Source of the DNA: Vespa crabro
Taxonomy: Eukaryota > Arthropoda > Insecta > Hymenoptera > Vespidae
Assembly: GCF_910589235.1 (NCBI RefSeq)
Contig: NC_060961.1
Location: forward strand, 9,190,666 to 9,254,665
DNA: 64,000 bases
Direction: 5' to 3'
The notes below the pieces were generated by a model. That model worked only from the letters and a program-made list of their open reading frames with translations, had not been told where the DNA came from and ran no database searches. This document shows, in pieces, positions 41,591-52,246 of the stretch; within the stretch, counting starts at the first letter, position 1, and each line of letters begins with the position of its first letter. Made by a program: the position numbers and the translations under genes.

Positions 41591-44576
41591 TCAAGGACGT
41601 GCAAAGTCTTCCAGGAGGCCCTTGCATCAACCAACAAAGAAATATGCTGAGGGTTCTCATAACCAAGCTCTGTTCTGAGACAAAAGCTGATATTGTTCTA
41701 ATCAGCGAACAGTACCAGGACCGGGCAGGAGCAGGATGGTAGGCCGACGAATTGAGCATCGTGGCCAACTGTATCCCTGATCCCGGACAAATACATTTGT
41801 CGGATAAAGGATCCGGGCGCGGTTACATTTGGGTGAGACACAACTCGTTGACGTATGCCAGCGAATATTTCACCCCGAACGACCGGAGAGACGACTTCCA
41901 GACCTAACTGGCCAATCTGGAAGGCGCGCTGCGGGAATTGCAAGGGGATCTTATCGTGGCTGGAGACCTCAATGCCAAAGCGCTCGATCGGGAAGAGGTC
42001 AGGACGAACTCCAGAGGAAGACGAATCATGGAGGTTGTGTCGAGACTGGAGCTAGCAGTGCTCAACACAGGCTCGACGTCAAACTTCCGAAGGCCGAGCT
42101 ACAGAGAGACGATCCCGGATATCTCTCTAGCCAACGAACACCTTGTGGCAAGAATCGCAGGCTGGCAGGAGATCGAAGATTACATCGAGAGCGATCACCA
42201 GTACATTTTATTCGACGTACACGATAGGAGGCCAGCCGTGACAAGCGCAGCGCGACCCCCAGGTGGAACATCGCAAAAATGGATCGAGAGAGGCTGTCGT
42301 CGGTCATAGATGAAGGATGGAGATCCCATCAAATTGCTTCCGCGAGTTTATCGTCACCTGCACAAGCCAGGATGATTTACACAAATATGCAGCTCATTCA
42401 AAAGGCTTGCGCGATAGAGATGCTAAAGAAAAGCACGAAACAGCAGAGGCGTCCTGCTTACTGGTGGACGAACGAGATCGCAGATCTTCGTAAGAAGTGC
42501 TTAAGGCTTCGCCGTTTGGTACAACGAGCGAAGAGACGCGACCTTGACGCTGCTCCCTTGGCTGCAGTGTATCAAGAGGCCAAAAAAGTTTTGAAGAGGA
42601 CCATCAAGACCAGTCAACGACGGTGCTAGAAGGAGCTGTGCCTGGATGTCGATCAGAATCCGTGGGGATTAGAGTACCAGATAGTCTCTCATAAGCTGGG
42701 GACTCGAACGCAAGGAACCCCTCAGGACGTGAGGACGTTGGAATACATCGTGCATACTCTATTCCCCTCACAGCCGAAGAGAGAGATTAGCATGGCTGCG
42801 CCTGGCATAACCGAGGCGCCACAATTTACGGAAGAAGAGCTATTCAAGGCCGCATCTTCTATGCGGAACAAGAAAGCTCTAGCTCCTGACGAACTTCCAG
42901 CAGAAGTAATTAAAGCCGTCGCGCAGAGTCACTCTGAGCTCTTGCTAAACATGTACAACATGTGCCTCAGGGGGGACATCTTCCCCGCCCCGTAGAAGAA
43001 AGCGAGGCTTGTGCTCATCAGCAAGGGCAAAGGTTCAACAGATGCAGCCTCGTCATACAGGTCTGTATGGTCGATATGGCTGGCAAGCTCCTGGAGAAGC
43101 CGCTTAGGTCACGGCTGCACGCAGCCGTGTGGGCAGAGGGGGATCTTGCCGCCCGTCAGTATGGATTTCGATCCGGCCTCTCCACCATCCACGCAATCCA
43201 GGAGGTTGTTACGGCCGCTAAAATGACGGAGCGTGGGAATCACCATTCCCGCCCTTTGTGTCTGCTGGCCACCTTAGACGTGAGAAATGCCTTCAACTCC
43301 GTCAGGTGGGACTTGGCAATGGAAGCGCTCGAACGTAATTTCAGAGTTCCGGAGTACCTACTCTGAATACTCGGAGATTACCTGAACGAGCGCTTCCTAG
43401 AATACAATACTGGCGATGGTTCAAGAAGCTTGGAATTGACATCGGGGGGAGCTCAGGACTCCATACTAGGACCAGATATCTGGAATATATTCTACGACGG
43501 TATCCTACGTATGGCAGTCCCTGATGGTGCTTTCTTGGTTGGGTACGAAAATGAAATTGCAGTTGTCATAACTGCAAGAGACACGGAGGGGGCACAGCTA
43601 CTGCTCAACCAGGTCATGCGCAGAGTCATCTCATAGATGGAAGATTACGGGCTATCCTTAGCTGCCCAGAAAATAGAGATCGTGCTATTAACGAAGAAGC
43701 GCATCAACACCTTGCACAGCTTCACCGTAGGAGACGCGACGGTCCAGACTAAGCCGTCTGCCAGGAGGAATGCTTGATTTTAAACTCTATTACGGAGAGC
43801 ATATAATAAGGGTAGTTAACAAGGCGGCAAAAGTAGTATCCACGCTTGGCACACTCATGGCCAATGTTAACGGTCCCCGGCAGTGAATTAGTCGACTTTT
43901 CATGAGTGCCGACGAAGCAATGATGCTGTACGGCGCAGAAATATGGGCCGAGGCGCTGCTAAAGGAGAAATATCGCAAGCGCATAGCCGCGGTACAGAGG
44001 AGGGGCGCTCTCCGAATCGCGTGCTCCTACCGCACGGTCTCTGAGCCCGCGGAGCTAGTGGTCGCGGATGTAATCCCGATAGATCTACTAGCCCAGGAGA
44101 GACAATTCGTCCACCAGCAGAGGTCCGTTTTGGGCAAGGAGGAAGCATCAAGGCTCGCCAGGTTTAACTGCATCGAGATCTGGCAAAGCAGATGGGAGCA
44201 GGAAACTAGAGGCAGATGGACTTCCCGACTCATCAGTCGACTAGAGAACTGGATAAACCGGGAGGCGGGAGAGGTAAATTTCTACCTCACCCAATTCCTG
44301 ACAGGGCATGGTATGTTCCGCTCCTACCTCGCAAAGATGAGGAAAGTAGCAGATGGAAACTGCCCCTATGGCAATTCAACCGTCGACGACGCCCACTACA
44401 CATTCTTCATATGTGCACGTTGGAGGGCCGAACGATTTGCCTTGGTGCAGGAGCTCGGAGGCATCTCGCCGGACAACATTGTTGAGAAAATGCTGCGAGG
44501 GCAGAAGGAGAGGAACAAGGTTGCCTGCTACGTGAGAGCAATCTTACGTAAAAAGAAGAAGGTGATGGGCGTATAG
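41591..44576 (+). pseudogene. R1-A ORF2: endonuclease, reverse transcriptase, C-terminal finger
   Basis: Endonuclease: ADIVLISEQYQDR (about 41680), GRGYIWVRHNS, DLIVAGDLNAKALD (about 41950-41990, GDxNAK motif) and IESDHQYILFD near 42185. Reverse transcriptase: KALAPDELPAEVIK (about 42870), VLISKGKG and SYRS, QYGFRSGLSTIHAI (about 43160), LATLDVRNAFNSVRW (about 43270, palm Asp kept), LTSGGAQDSILGPDIWN (about 43435-43485), then VGYENEIAVVI near 43540. In R1 elements that last motif is GYADDIAVVI, so both catalytic Asp residues of motif C are lost. C-terminal finger: CPYG...AHYTFFIC near 44360-44415, with the expected second Cys changed to Gly. In-frame stops occur at 41740, 41905, 42627, 42993, 43364, 43634 and 43884; frameshifts near 42280, 43065 and 43765. 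Confidence 0.85.
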
Positions 44577-44887
44577 ACGGTGCTTATATACGGCCCATAG
44601 ACGTGCTACCAAAGTTGCTCCAGGTTCCTGCCACGTAGAGCCGAATTGAGGGAGTCCAATTAATGGGACATGATGTAGTGGCGCCATCCCGAAGTAATGT
44701 CACATGACGGTGCCGGGATGGTTTCAACATGCCACTAGGATGGATATGAGTTTAGTCGGTAGTGCCTATTCCAATGGTGAGCCCGACACTCCAGGGACTT
44801 TAATGGGGGACCCAAATGGTAAAAGGTTCCTCTAGGGTCCCTGGGTCAGTGCGTAAAGTTAAGCATTCTCAGACCATCAAAAAAAAA

Positions 44888-44935
44888 TTATTATTATTAT
44901 TACTATTATTATTATTATTATTATTATTATTTTTA

Positions 44936-44991
<56 letters not shown>

Positions 44992-45078
44992 GATTTTATT
45001 ACTATTGCGATATTTATTGTTATTATTATTATAGTCGCTATTTTTAATATCGTTATTATGACTATAATTATTATACCG
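44888..45078. repeat. (ATT)n microsatellite between the two R1 elements
   Basis: About 190 bases of nearly pure ATT repeats, with a more degenerate right end containing GCGATATT and TAGTCGC. It directly follows the A-run of element A and directly precedes element B. It may be the 3' simple-repeat tail of A, the insertion target, or both. Confidence 0.85.
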
Positions 45079-45339
45079 TGTGTGGTATCCATTCTTTCGT
45101 TTGGTGGCTCCCCATATGGGGAGAGTTAGATGCCATGCAGATATGCAGGTTATCGGGTATTTCCGTTGTGGACCAAATATAGCTATTGGACGGACTCACA
45201 GAATGAGAAACTAATTATGGGTAGCATTGAGAAAGTAGATTTTCGCTGCTTGGGGTCGGACCCCCCAGTTTCGGCGGATGGACAGGGTGCGCTAGCAAGT
45301 CCTTCGCCATCGTTATCTTAATACTGTAGTCCTATGATG

Positions 45340-46780
45340 TTTTCTGTCTTGGCCGGCATCGAATCAGAAACTACAAACAGTAACAATCCTTTCGAAAAGA
45401 AGTCAAAGATCGTGCGAACACCACCGAAAAGCCGATCAAAGAGATATCTCAGAAAGAAAAGAGAGGTAGGAAGGAGGAATGAGAAGTAAAAGTGGCTAGG
45501 TCAAATATGGAAGACTCCGGGAAAATCGTGTTGGAATGTTCCTCCATCGATGACCACGTCGCAAGTACTAAGAAAAAAGAAGAGAAGTAATTAGCGAAAT
45601 GTAAGGAGATACTGAAGGCCATTAAGAGTGCAACGGAGTGGAAGAGAAATCAGTGCATTTGTCAAGAATGGCATCGTACTTTTAAGAGAAGCCTTGGATA
45701 TTGTTGCTCACCATCAAGGCTCGTAGGAGACAGAGCTTGCTGGACGAGCTCAACACATACAATGGGCGTAGGACGAAGAATGTGGTATGGCATCCCAGAC
45801 TGAACAGTAGAGGAGGCCAACAAAAAACGACCAGCGTTGAGTTCTGTAGAGGAGAATGCCTGAAGAAAGAAAAGGAGGAGGCGCCACCCACCCCTACTTG
45901 GTCGGAGGTATACAATATATGACAGAAACAAAAGGAGAAATCTGCGAAGACACCCGCCCAGGTACCTGGCGAATGTGAGTATGGCCAAAAAGGCCAAACG
46001 ATTAGAAGAATAGACAAAAGCGTTCAATGTTTCACTTAGAGGCATTTCTGATCAAACCGAATGGAGAAAAGGCTTATGCGGCCGTTCTCGAGGAAATCCA
46101 TAGCAAAACTAAACCGGAGGACTCAGATGCAGTGGTGAGATCAATGCGCCAAACATGGGCAGAGGATGTTCTCATAGAATTGGGCAGAAAAACTAAGGAC
46201 GAAGCCGTCTTTGGAGACAAGTCTAAGAACATCCTAGGTGACAAGGGAACGGACTGCCATATGGAACCTACAGTGTCTTTATAGATAAGAGATCTCGATA
46301 GCTTAACCACTACCTAAGTAGTGTAAAAAGCGATCTGAGGGGACATACAGGAGGAACGTTAGATATGAGTTCCGAAGAAAAATGAATATCTGGACCAAAA
46401 AAGCAAACTAGAGAGGGCTCAAAATGACCATGGTAGAGGTGAGGGGCAAGGAGCAAGCCGACTTTTGTATTCGGAGCATATTAAGATAGGGTGGGTCAAT
46501 TGCAGAAAAAAGAAGAGGGCGGTAGTCTCAAAGTTCTACAGATGTCTTGGATATGGGCATGCCGCCCGGAACTGCAGGGGCATGGACAGAAGCAAGCTCC
46601 GCTACAAATGTGGTAAAGATAACCATCCAGGGAGAGAGTGTCCTGGCCCCGACAAACTGCATGTTATGCACGGAGGCGGATGAAGGAAAAGTAAGATACG
46701 AGCGTGGCTACGCTCCAGAATCGGGACGTTGCAGCATATTCAAGGAAGTTCTCAATAAGGCCAAAAAGCTCATGCGATGA
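45340..46780 (+). pseudogene. R1-B ORF1 (gag-like) with CCHC knuckles, broken
   Basis: The N-terminal part is basic and low-complexity (KKSKIVRTPPKSRSKRYLRKKR near 45395-45455) and broken by many stops. A conserved region reads FLIKPNGEKAYAAVLEEIHSKTKPED (about 46043-46120), then VRSMRQTWAEDVLIELGRKTKDEAVFGD and LGDKGTD near 46135-46255. These match the central domain of R1 ORF1 proteins. Zinc knuckles follow: FYRCLGYGHAARNCRG (about 46530-46580), MDRSKLRYKCGKDNHPGREC (about 46583-46645). The ORF ends KKLMR with TGA at 46778-46780, overlapping the ATG of ORF2 by one base, the usual R1 arrangement. An RxTRAG-type block has Trp in place of Arg. Confidence 0.75.
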
Positions 46781-47311
46781 TGCAAATTCTACAATCAAAC
46801 ATAAACAGAAGCAAGACTACCAACGAGCTACTGTATCAGCTGGCCCAGGAGCAGTGGGCAGATCTGCTGTTGATCAGTGAACAATATAGGGACAAGCAAT
46901 CGCCCTTATAGTTCTCTGAACCTCTCGGTACAGCGGCCATCTGCATCCTGGATAATGAAAAATATCAGTAGAGTAGACGTCGTGGCTTCCTGGGAATTAA
47001 AAGTGGGGAGGTTACTTATTTTAGTTGCTACAACATACAAAACGAAATCATCCACGAGTTCCTGGACAAAATAGACATAATGGAGGAAGTGATCTGGAAT
47101 ACAACACATAACATCTTTGCGACCAACGACTTCAATGTTAAGGCGGAAGAGTGCGTAATGTCGCACCAAAACTCGTGGAGCAAATTTGTGGCGGAAATGT
47201 CGGCCAGAACAGTGCTTTATGACTTGAACGTTGTCTACACGACTACCTTCTGGCGCCCCGGATACACTGAGATGATTCCGGAAATTTCACTAAACAATAA
47301 GAGCCTACGGC
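46780..47311 (+). pseudogene. R1-B ORF2 endonuclease, truncated by satellite
   Basis: The ORF2 start ATG at 46780 gives MQILQSNINRSKTTNELLYQLAQEQWADLLLISEQYRDK (to about 46896). A stop follows where SPxWFS would be expected. Then come GTAAICILDNEK, NIFATNDFNVKAEE (about 47105-47150; GDFNxKA in the family, here NDFNVKA) and VVYTTTFWRPGYTEMIPEISLNNKSL ending at about 47310. The next bases are satellite. Several frameshifts occur between 46896 and 47080. The catalytic domain is therefore incomplete and the reverse transcriptase absent. Confidence 0.8.
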
Positions 47312-50300
47312 TTTCACTCGTATAGTCAGAATATTTCTAGGTCCGACTATCGCAATGTTTAGAAATTCTCTCACATAACTTTCCCTGGACTAGTGAGAAA
47401 AATTCTATATCTGACAGTCGCATTGGTCCGAGTGGCACTCGCTTACCGTTCTCTCGACTAGTCAGAAAATTTCCGATTCCGACAGTCGAATTGGTGTTGG
47501 AGCCGCTCCCATAAAATTCCTTCACCTAGTCGGAATATTTATAGGTTTGAAAGTCGCATTAGTACGAAAGGTTCTCGCATAAATTTCTCTCGACTTGTCG
47601 GAATATTTGCAAAGACCGACAGTCGCATTACCTCACAGATAACTCGCATAACTTTCCCTGATATAGTCGCAATATTTCCAACTTCAATGGAGGCATTGGT
47701 TCTAGAAGTACTCTCATAAGGTACTCTCATAGTAGTACTTTCATACTTTTCCCAAGATTAGTCGGAATTATTCCAAGTCCGAGAGTCGTGTTGGTTCGAG
47801 AGGATCACTCAAGAGTTTCACTAGTCTAGTCGGAATATTGGTAGTTCCGAAAGTTGCATTGCTTCGAAAGGCATTGGCCTAACTTTCTCTCGACTAGTCG
47901 GAATATTTCCAAGAACAACATTTGCATTGGTTCGAAAGGCATTCAACTAACTTTCCCATGTCTAGTCAGAATATTTCTAGATCCGACAGTCGCCTTGGTT
48001 CAAGAGGTACTCGTAAACCTTTCTTTCAACTAGTCGAAATATTTCCAAGTTCCATAGTCGCATTGGTTCGATAGGCACTCTCATAAATTTTCCTCGACTA
48101 GTCGTAATACTTCCAATTCCAACAGTCACACTGGTTCGAGAGGAACTCGCATAAATTTCCCAAGACTAGTCGGAAAATTTCTAAGACCGACAGTTGCATT
48201 GATTCACAAATCACTCGCATAACTTTCCTACGACTAGTCGGAGTTTTGACCAAGCCAGTTAACAAACTCGTTTATTTTTCACCCGACTATTCTGAATATT
48301 TGCAAGTCTTACTGTCGCATTGGTTCGAGAGGCACTTCCATTACATTTCCTCGACTAGTTGGAATATTTCCAAGACCGATAAACACATGGGATCGAGGTG
48401 GACTCGGATAACTTGTCCTCGACTACTCGGAATATTACCAATTCCGACAGTCGCTTTGATTCACAAGTCACACGCATAACTTTCTCGCGTGTAGTGGGAA
48501 TATTTCCAAATCTAACTGTTGTAATACTTGAGAGGTACGTGCATAATTAACCCACGACTAGATGAAATAATTCCAAGCCCGACAGTCTCATAGATTCGTT
48601 AGTCGGTCGCATGACTTTCCCACGTCTTATCGGAAAGTTCCAAGCCAGACAGTCGAATTGTTCGAGAGGCACTCGCATAACAATCTCCCGACTAGATGGT
48701 ATATATCTAATTCCGACAGTCGCATTTGTTCGAGATTCACACAGATAACATTCCCTCGACTATTTGGATTATATCTAATTCCGACAGTTGTATTTGTTCG
48801 AGATCCACTCGCGTAACATTTCCTTTACTATTTGAAATATTTCCAACTCCGACAGACACATTTGTTCACAAGTTACTTGACTAAAATTCCCTTGACTAGT
48901 TGGTATATATCTAATCCCGACAGCCGCATTGTTTCCAGAAGTATTCGCATAACATTCCCAAGACTAGACGGGATATTCAAGTCTGACAGTTGCATTGTTC
49001 GAGAGCCAATCGCATGACTTTTTCACGACTAGTCGGTATATTTCCAAGTTCGACGGATGCTTTGTTTCGAGAGCACGCGCAAAACATTCCCTCGACAAGT
49101 CGGAATATTTCCAAGTATGACAACCACGATAGTTCGAGTGTCATTCGCATAATTTTTACTCGACTGATTGGAATACTTCCAAGGCCAACATTCGCATTGG
49201 TACCAGATGCTATCGCACAACTTTCCATCGATAAGTCGGAATAACCATGTACAACAGCCACATTGCATCGCGAGGCACTCGCATAACTTTCTCTCGATTA
49301 GACGGGATATTTCCAAGTCCAACAGTCGTAATGGTCTGAAAGGCACGCGTATAATTTACCCTCGTCTAGTCGGTATAATTCCATGACCGACAGCCGCATT
49401 TGTTTAAGAGGCACTCTCATAACTTTACCACGACTAGTCTGGATATTTACAAGTCCGTCATTCGCATTGATTCATAAGTCACACGCATAACTTTACCTCG
49501 ATTGGTCGGAATATTTCCAAGTTCGACAGTCGCTCAGTTTCTAGAGGCACTCGCTATTCCTTCCCTCTGCTTGTCGTAATATTTCCAAGTCCAACACCAG
49601 CTTTGGTGCGAAAGGAACTCGCATAACATTCCATCGACTAGTCGGTATATTTCCTGGTCCGACATTCGGGTTCACTCACAAGTCACACGCATAATTTTTC
49701 TTCGACTAGTCAGAATATTTCCAAGTCCGACAGTCGCTTCGTATCGACAGGCAATCTTATAACTTTCCCTTGATTAAGCGGAATATATCCCTGTCCGATA
49801 GCCACACCGGAAAAAAAGTTCCAACCATAACTTTTCATCTTCTTGGCTTTATTTTTCCAAGTACGGCAGTCGCATTTGCTCGAGAATCACTCGCATAACT
49901 TCCCCCGACTAGTCGGAATATTTTCAAGCCGACAGTCGCTTTTGTTCCAGAGTCACTCGTATAACTTTCCTTCGATTAGTCGGAATATTTCAGTTAGCCA
50001 GCCGAATTGGTTCACAATTTAATCGCAAAACTTCAGCTCGACCCGTCGTAATGTTACCAAGCCCGCCAGTCGTATAGGTCCGAGAGGCAGTCGCATTTAT
50101 CGTAACTTACCCTAGACTACTCAGAATATTTCCAAGTCCGAATATCATATTTGTTCTCAAGTCATTCACACAACCTTCTTTTGACTAGCCGAAATAGTAT
50201 CTTGTCCTACAGTCGTAATTGTCCGAGAGGAACTCGAATATCTTACCCTTTACTAGTCGGAATATTTCCATCTCCGACAGTCGTTATGGTTCGAGAGGCA

Positions 50301-50876
50301 TTCGAATAACTTTTCTTTGACTATTGAAGTATTTACAATTCTGACAGCCGCATTGTTCCGAGAGAAAGTCACATAAATTTCCTACGAATAATCGAGTTTA
50401 TTCCAAGTTCGACAGTCGCTTTGGGTCGGAACTCATACGCATAACCTTCACTAGACTAGTATGTATATTTCCATGACCGACAGCTACATTGGTTCGAGAG
50501 GCACTCGAATATCTTACTCTCTATTAGTCGGAATATTTCCAAGTCCGACAGTTGATTTGGTTTGTGAGGCAGTCGCATAATCTTTGCTCGGCTAGTCGGA
50601 ATATTTTCAAGTATGACAGCAGCATTGTTTCGAGAGGATTCACATATCTTTCTTTCGACTAGGCAGAATATTTCCATGTCTAACAGTTTCAGTTTTAGGA
50701 GAGGCACTAGCATAATTTTCCCCTGGCCATTTGGAATATTTCCAATTCCGGTAGCCGTATTGGTTCTAGAGCCATTGCTTAACTTTCTCTCGACTTGTCG
50801 GGTTACTTCCAAACCTGACAGTCGCAATAGGTCAGGTGTCCCTCTCATAATTTTCACTCGGCTAGTCGGAGTATAG
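47312..50876 (+). repeat. 68-bp satellite, block 4 (forward)
   Basis: About 52 forward monomers. Monomer length was checked by spacing: GTCAGAAAAT at 47461 and the equivalent GTCGGAATAT at 47529 are 68 bases apart. Two monomer types alternate irregularly, one with TTCGAGAGGCACTCG and one with TTCACAAGTCACTCG. The left edge cuts the R1-B endonuclease. The right edge is an inversion junction at about 50877. Confidence 0.9.
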
Positions 50877-52246
50877 TTATGCAAGTGATTTGTGATCCAA
50901 TGTGATAGTGTGTCTTAGAAATATTCCGTCTAGTCGAAAGAAAGTTATGCGATTGCCTCAGACACCAAAGCGACTGCCGAAATTGGAAATATTCCGAGTA
51001 GTCGAGAGAAAGTTATGCAAGTGCTTTTCGGACTAATACCACAGTCGGGCTTTGTAATATTCCGGTTAGACAAGGGAAATTGATACGATTAACTAAGGAA
51101 CCAATACGGCTGCATGACTTGGAAATATCCCGACTAGTCTTGGGAAACTTATGCGAGTGCATGTCGAACTAATATGGCTGTCGGACCTGGAGAAATTCTG
51201 ACTAGTCTAGAAAAAGTTGCGTTATTGTCTTTCGAAACAAGGCGACTGTCGGACGTTGATATACTTCGATTAGTCGTGTAAAAATTATGCGAATGACTCC
51301 GGACCCATTGCGATTGTCGGACATGAAAATTACCAGACTTGTCGATGGAAATTTATCTGATTACCTCTGGAACCAATAAGAATGTCGTACATGGAAATAA
51401 TCCAACAAGTCGGCGGCAAGTTATGCGAGTGTCTCTCGAAACAATGGGCCTGTCGGACTTGGAAATATCCCGACAAGTCGAGGAAAATTTACGGTAGAAC
51501 CTCTCGAATCAATGGGAATGTCAGTCTTGGAAATATTACGATAGTCAAAGGTGAGATATATGATAGATTTGTGAAACAATGCGAATGGCAGACTTGGAAA
51601 TATTCGGAATGGTCGAAGGAAAGTTATACGAGTGACTCTGGAACCAATGGTGCTGTCGGGCTTGACAATATTACGACTAGTCGAGGGAAAGTTAACCGAG
51701 TGAAATTTGAACCATTGCGGCTCTCTAACTTGGAAATATTACGACTAGTAGAGGGAAAGTTATGCGAGTACCTCTTGATCCGATTCGACTGGCAGACTTG
51801 AAAATATCCCTACTAGTGGAGGGAATGTTATGCGAGTGCCTCTCGATCCGATTCGACTGGCAGACTTGAAAATATCCCTACTAGTGGAGGGAATGTTATG
51901 CGAGTGCTTTCGATCCAATGCGGCTGTCGGACTTGGAAATATTGCTACTAGACGAGGGAACTTTATGAGTGTGCAACTCGAACCAATGTGGCTGTCTGAC
52001 TTGGATATATACCGACTAGTCGAGGGAAATTTAAGCGAGTGGTTTTCGAGCCGATGCGACAGTTGTGCATGGATATATTCCAAATTGTTGTGGGAAATTT
52101 ATGCGAGTAACACACGAACCAATGCGGCTGTCGGACTAAGAAGTATTCCGCCGTCATGGAAGAGTTATGCGAGTGCTTCACGTACCAATGCGACTGTCGA
52201 AATTGGAAATAATCCGACTAGTCGAGTGAAAATTATGAGAGTGACT
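50877..52246 (-). repeat. 68-bp satellite, block 5 (reverse)
   Basis: About 20 reverse monomers. It contains an exact local duplication of one monomer (51777-51844 repeated at 51845-51912, diverging only at the final bases). The right inversion junction near 52246 carries a short AGTCCGACAGTCCGACAG duplication. Confidence 0.9.

Larger units (their letters stand above)
41396..44887 (+). mobile_element. R1-clade non-LTR retrotransposon A, 5'-truncated in ORF1
   Basis: The element starts within the ORF1 zinc knuckles (about 41420) and keeps all of ORF2 plus about 300 bases of 3' untranslated region. It ends in an A-run at 44879-44887. Its GC content is far above the flanks. It lies between two (TTA)n tracts, with the left border touching the 2.2-kb tract and the right border touching (ATT)n at 44888. 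Compared with a full R1-type element of about 5-6 kb, the 5' untranslated region and most of ORF1 are missing, as in ordinary 5' truncation. Stops and frameshifts make it inactive. Confidence 0.85.
45079..47311 (+). mobile_element. R1-clade non-LTR retrotransposon B, 3'-truncated by satellite
   Basis: Element B keeps the 5' region (about 45079-45340), a degraded ORF1 (about 45340-46780) and the first part of the ORF2 endonuclease (46780-47311). It lacks the reverse transcriptase and the 3' end. The right border is a sharp change from endonuclease coding to 68-bp satellite. Because non-LTR insertion loses 5' not 3' sequence, the missing 3' part must come from a later rearrangement or satellite invasion. 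The 5' region is GC-rich and opens beside (ATT)n. Confidence 0.75.

Noticed and set aside
37823..45078. Insect telomeric repeat (TTAGG)n
   Set aside because: The tracts are TTA/ATT trinucleotides with ATG or CG variants; no TTAGG tandem run is present.
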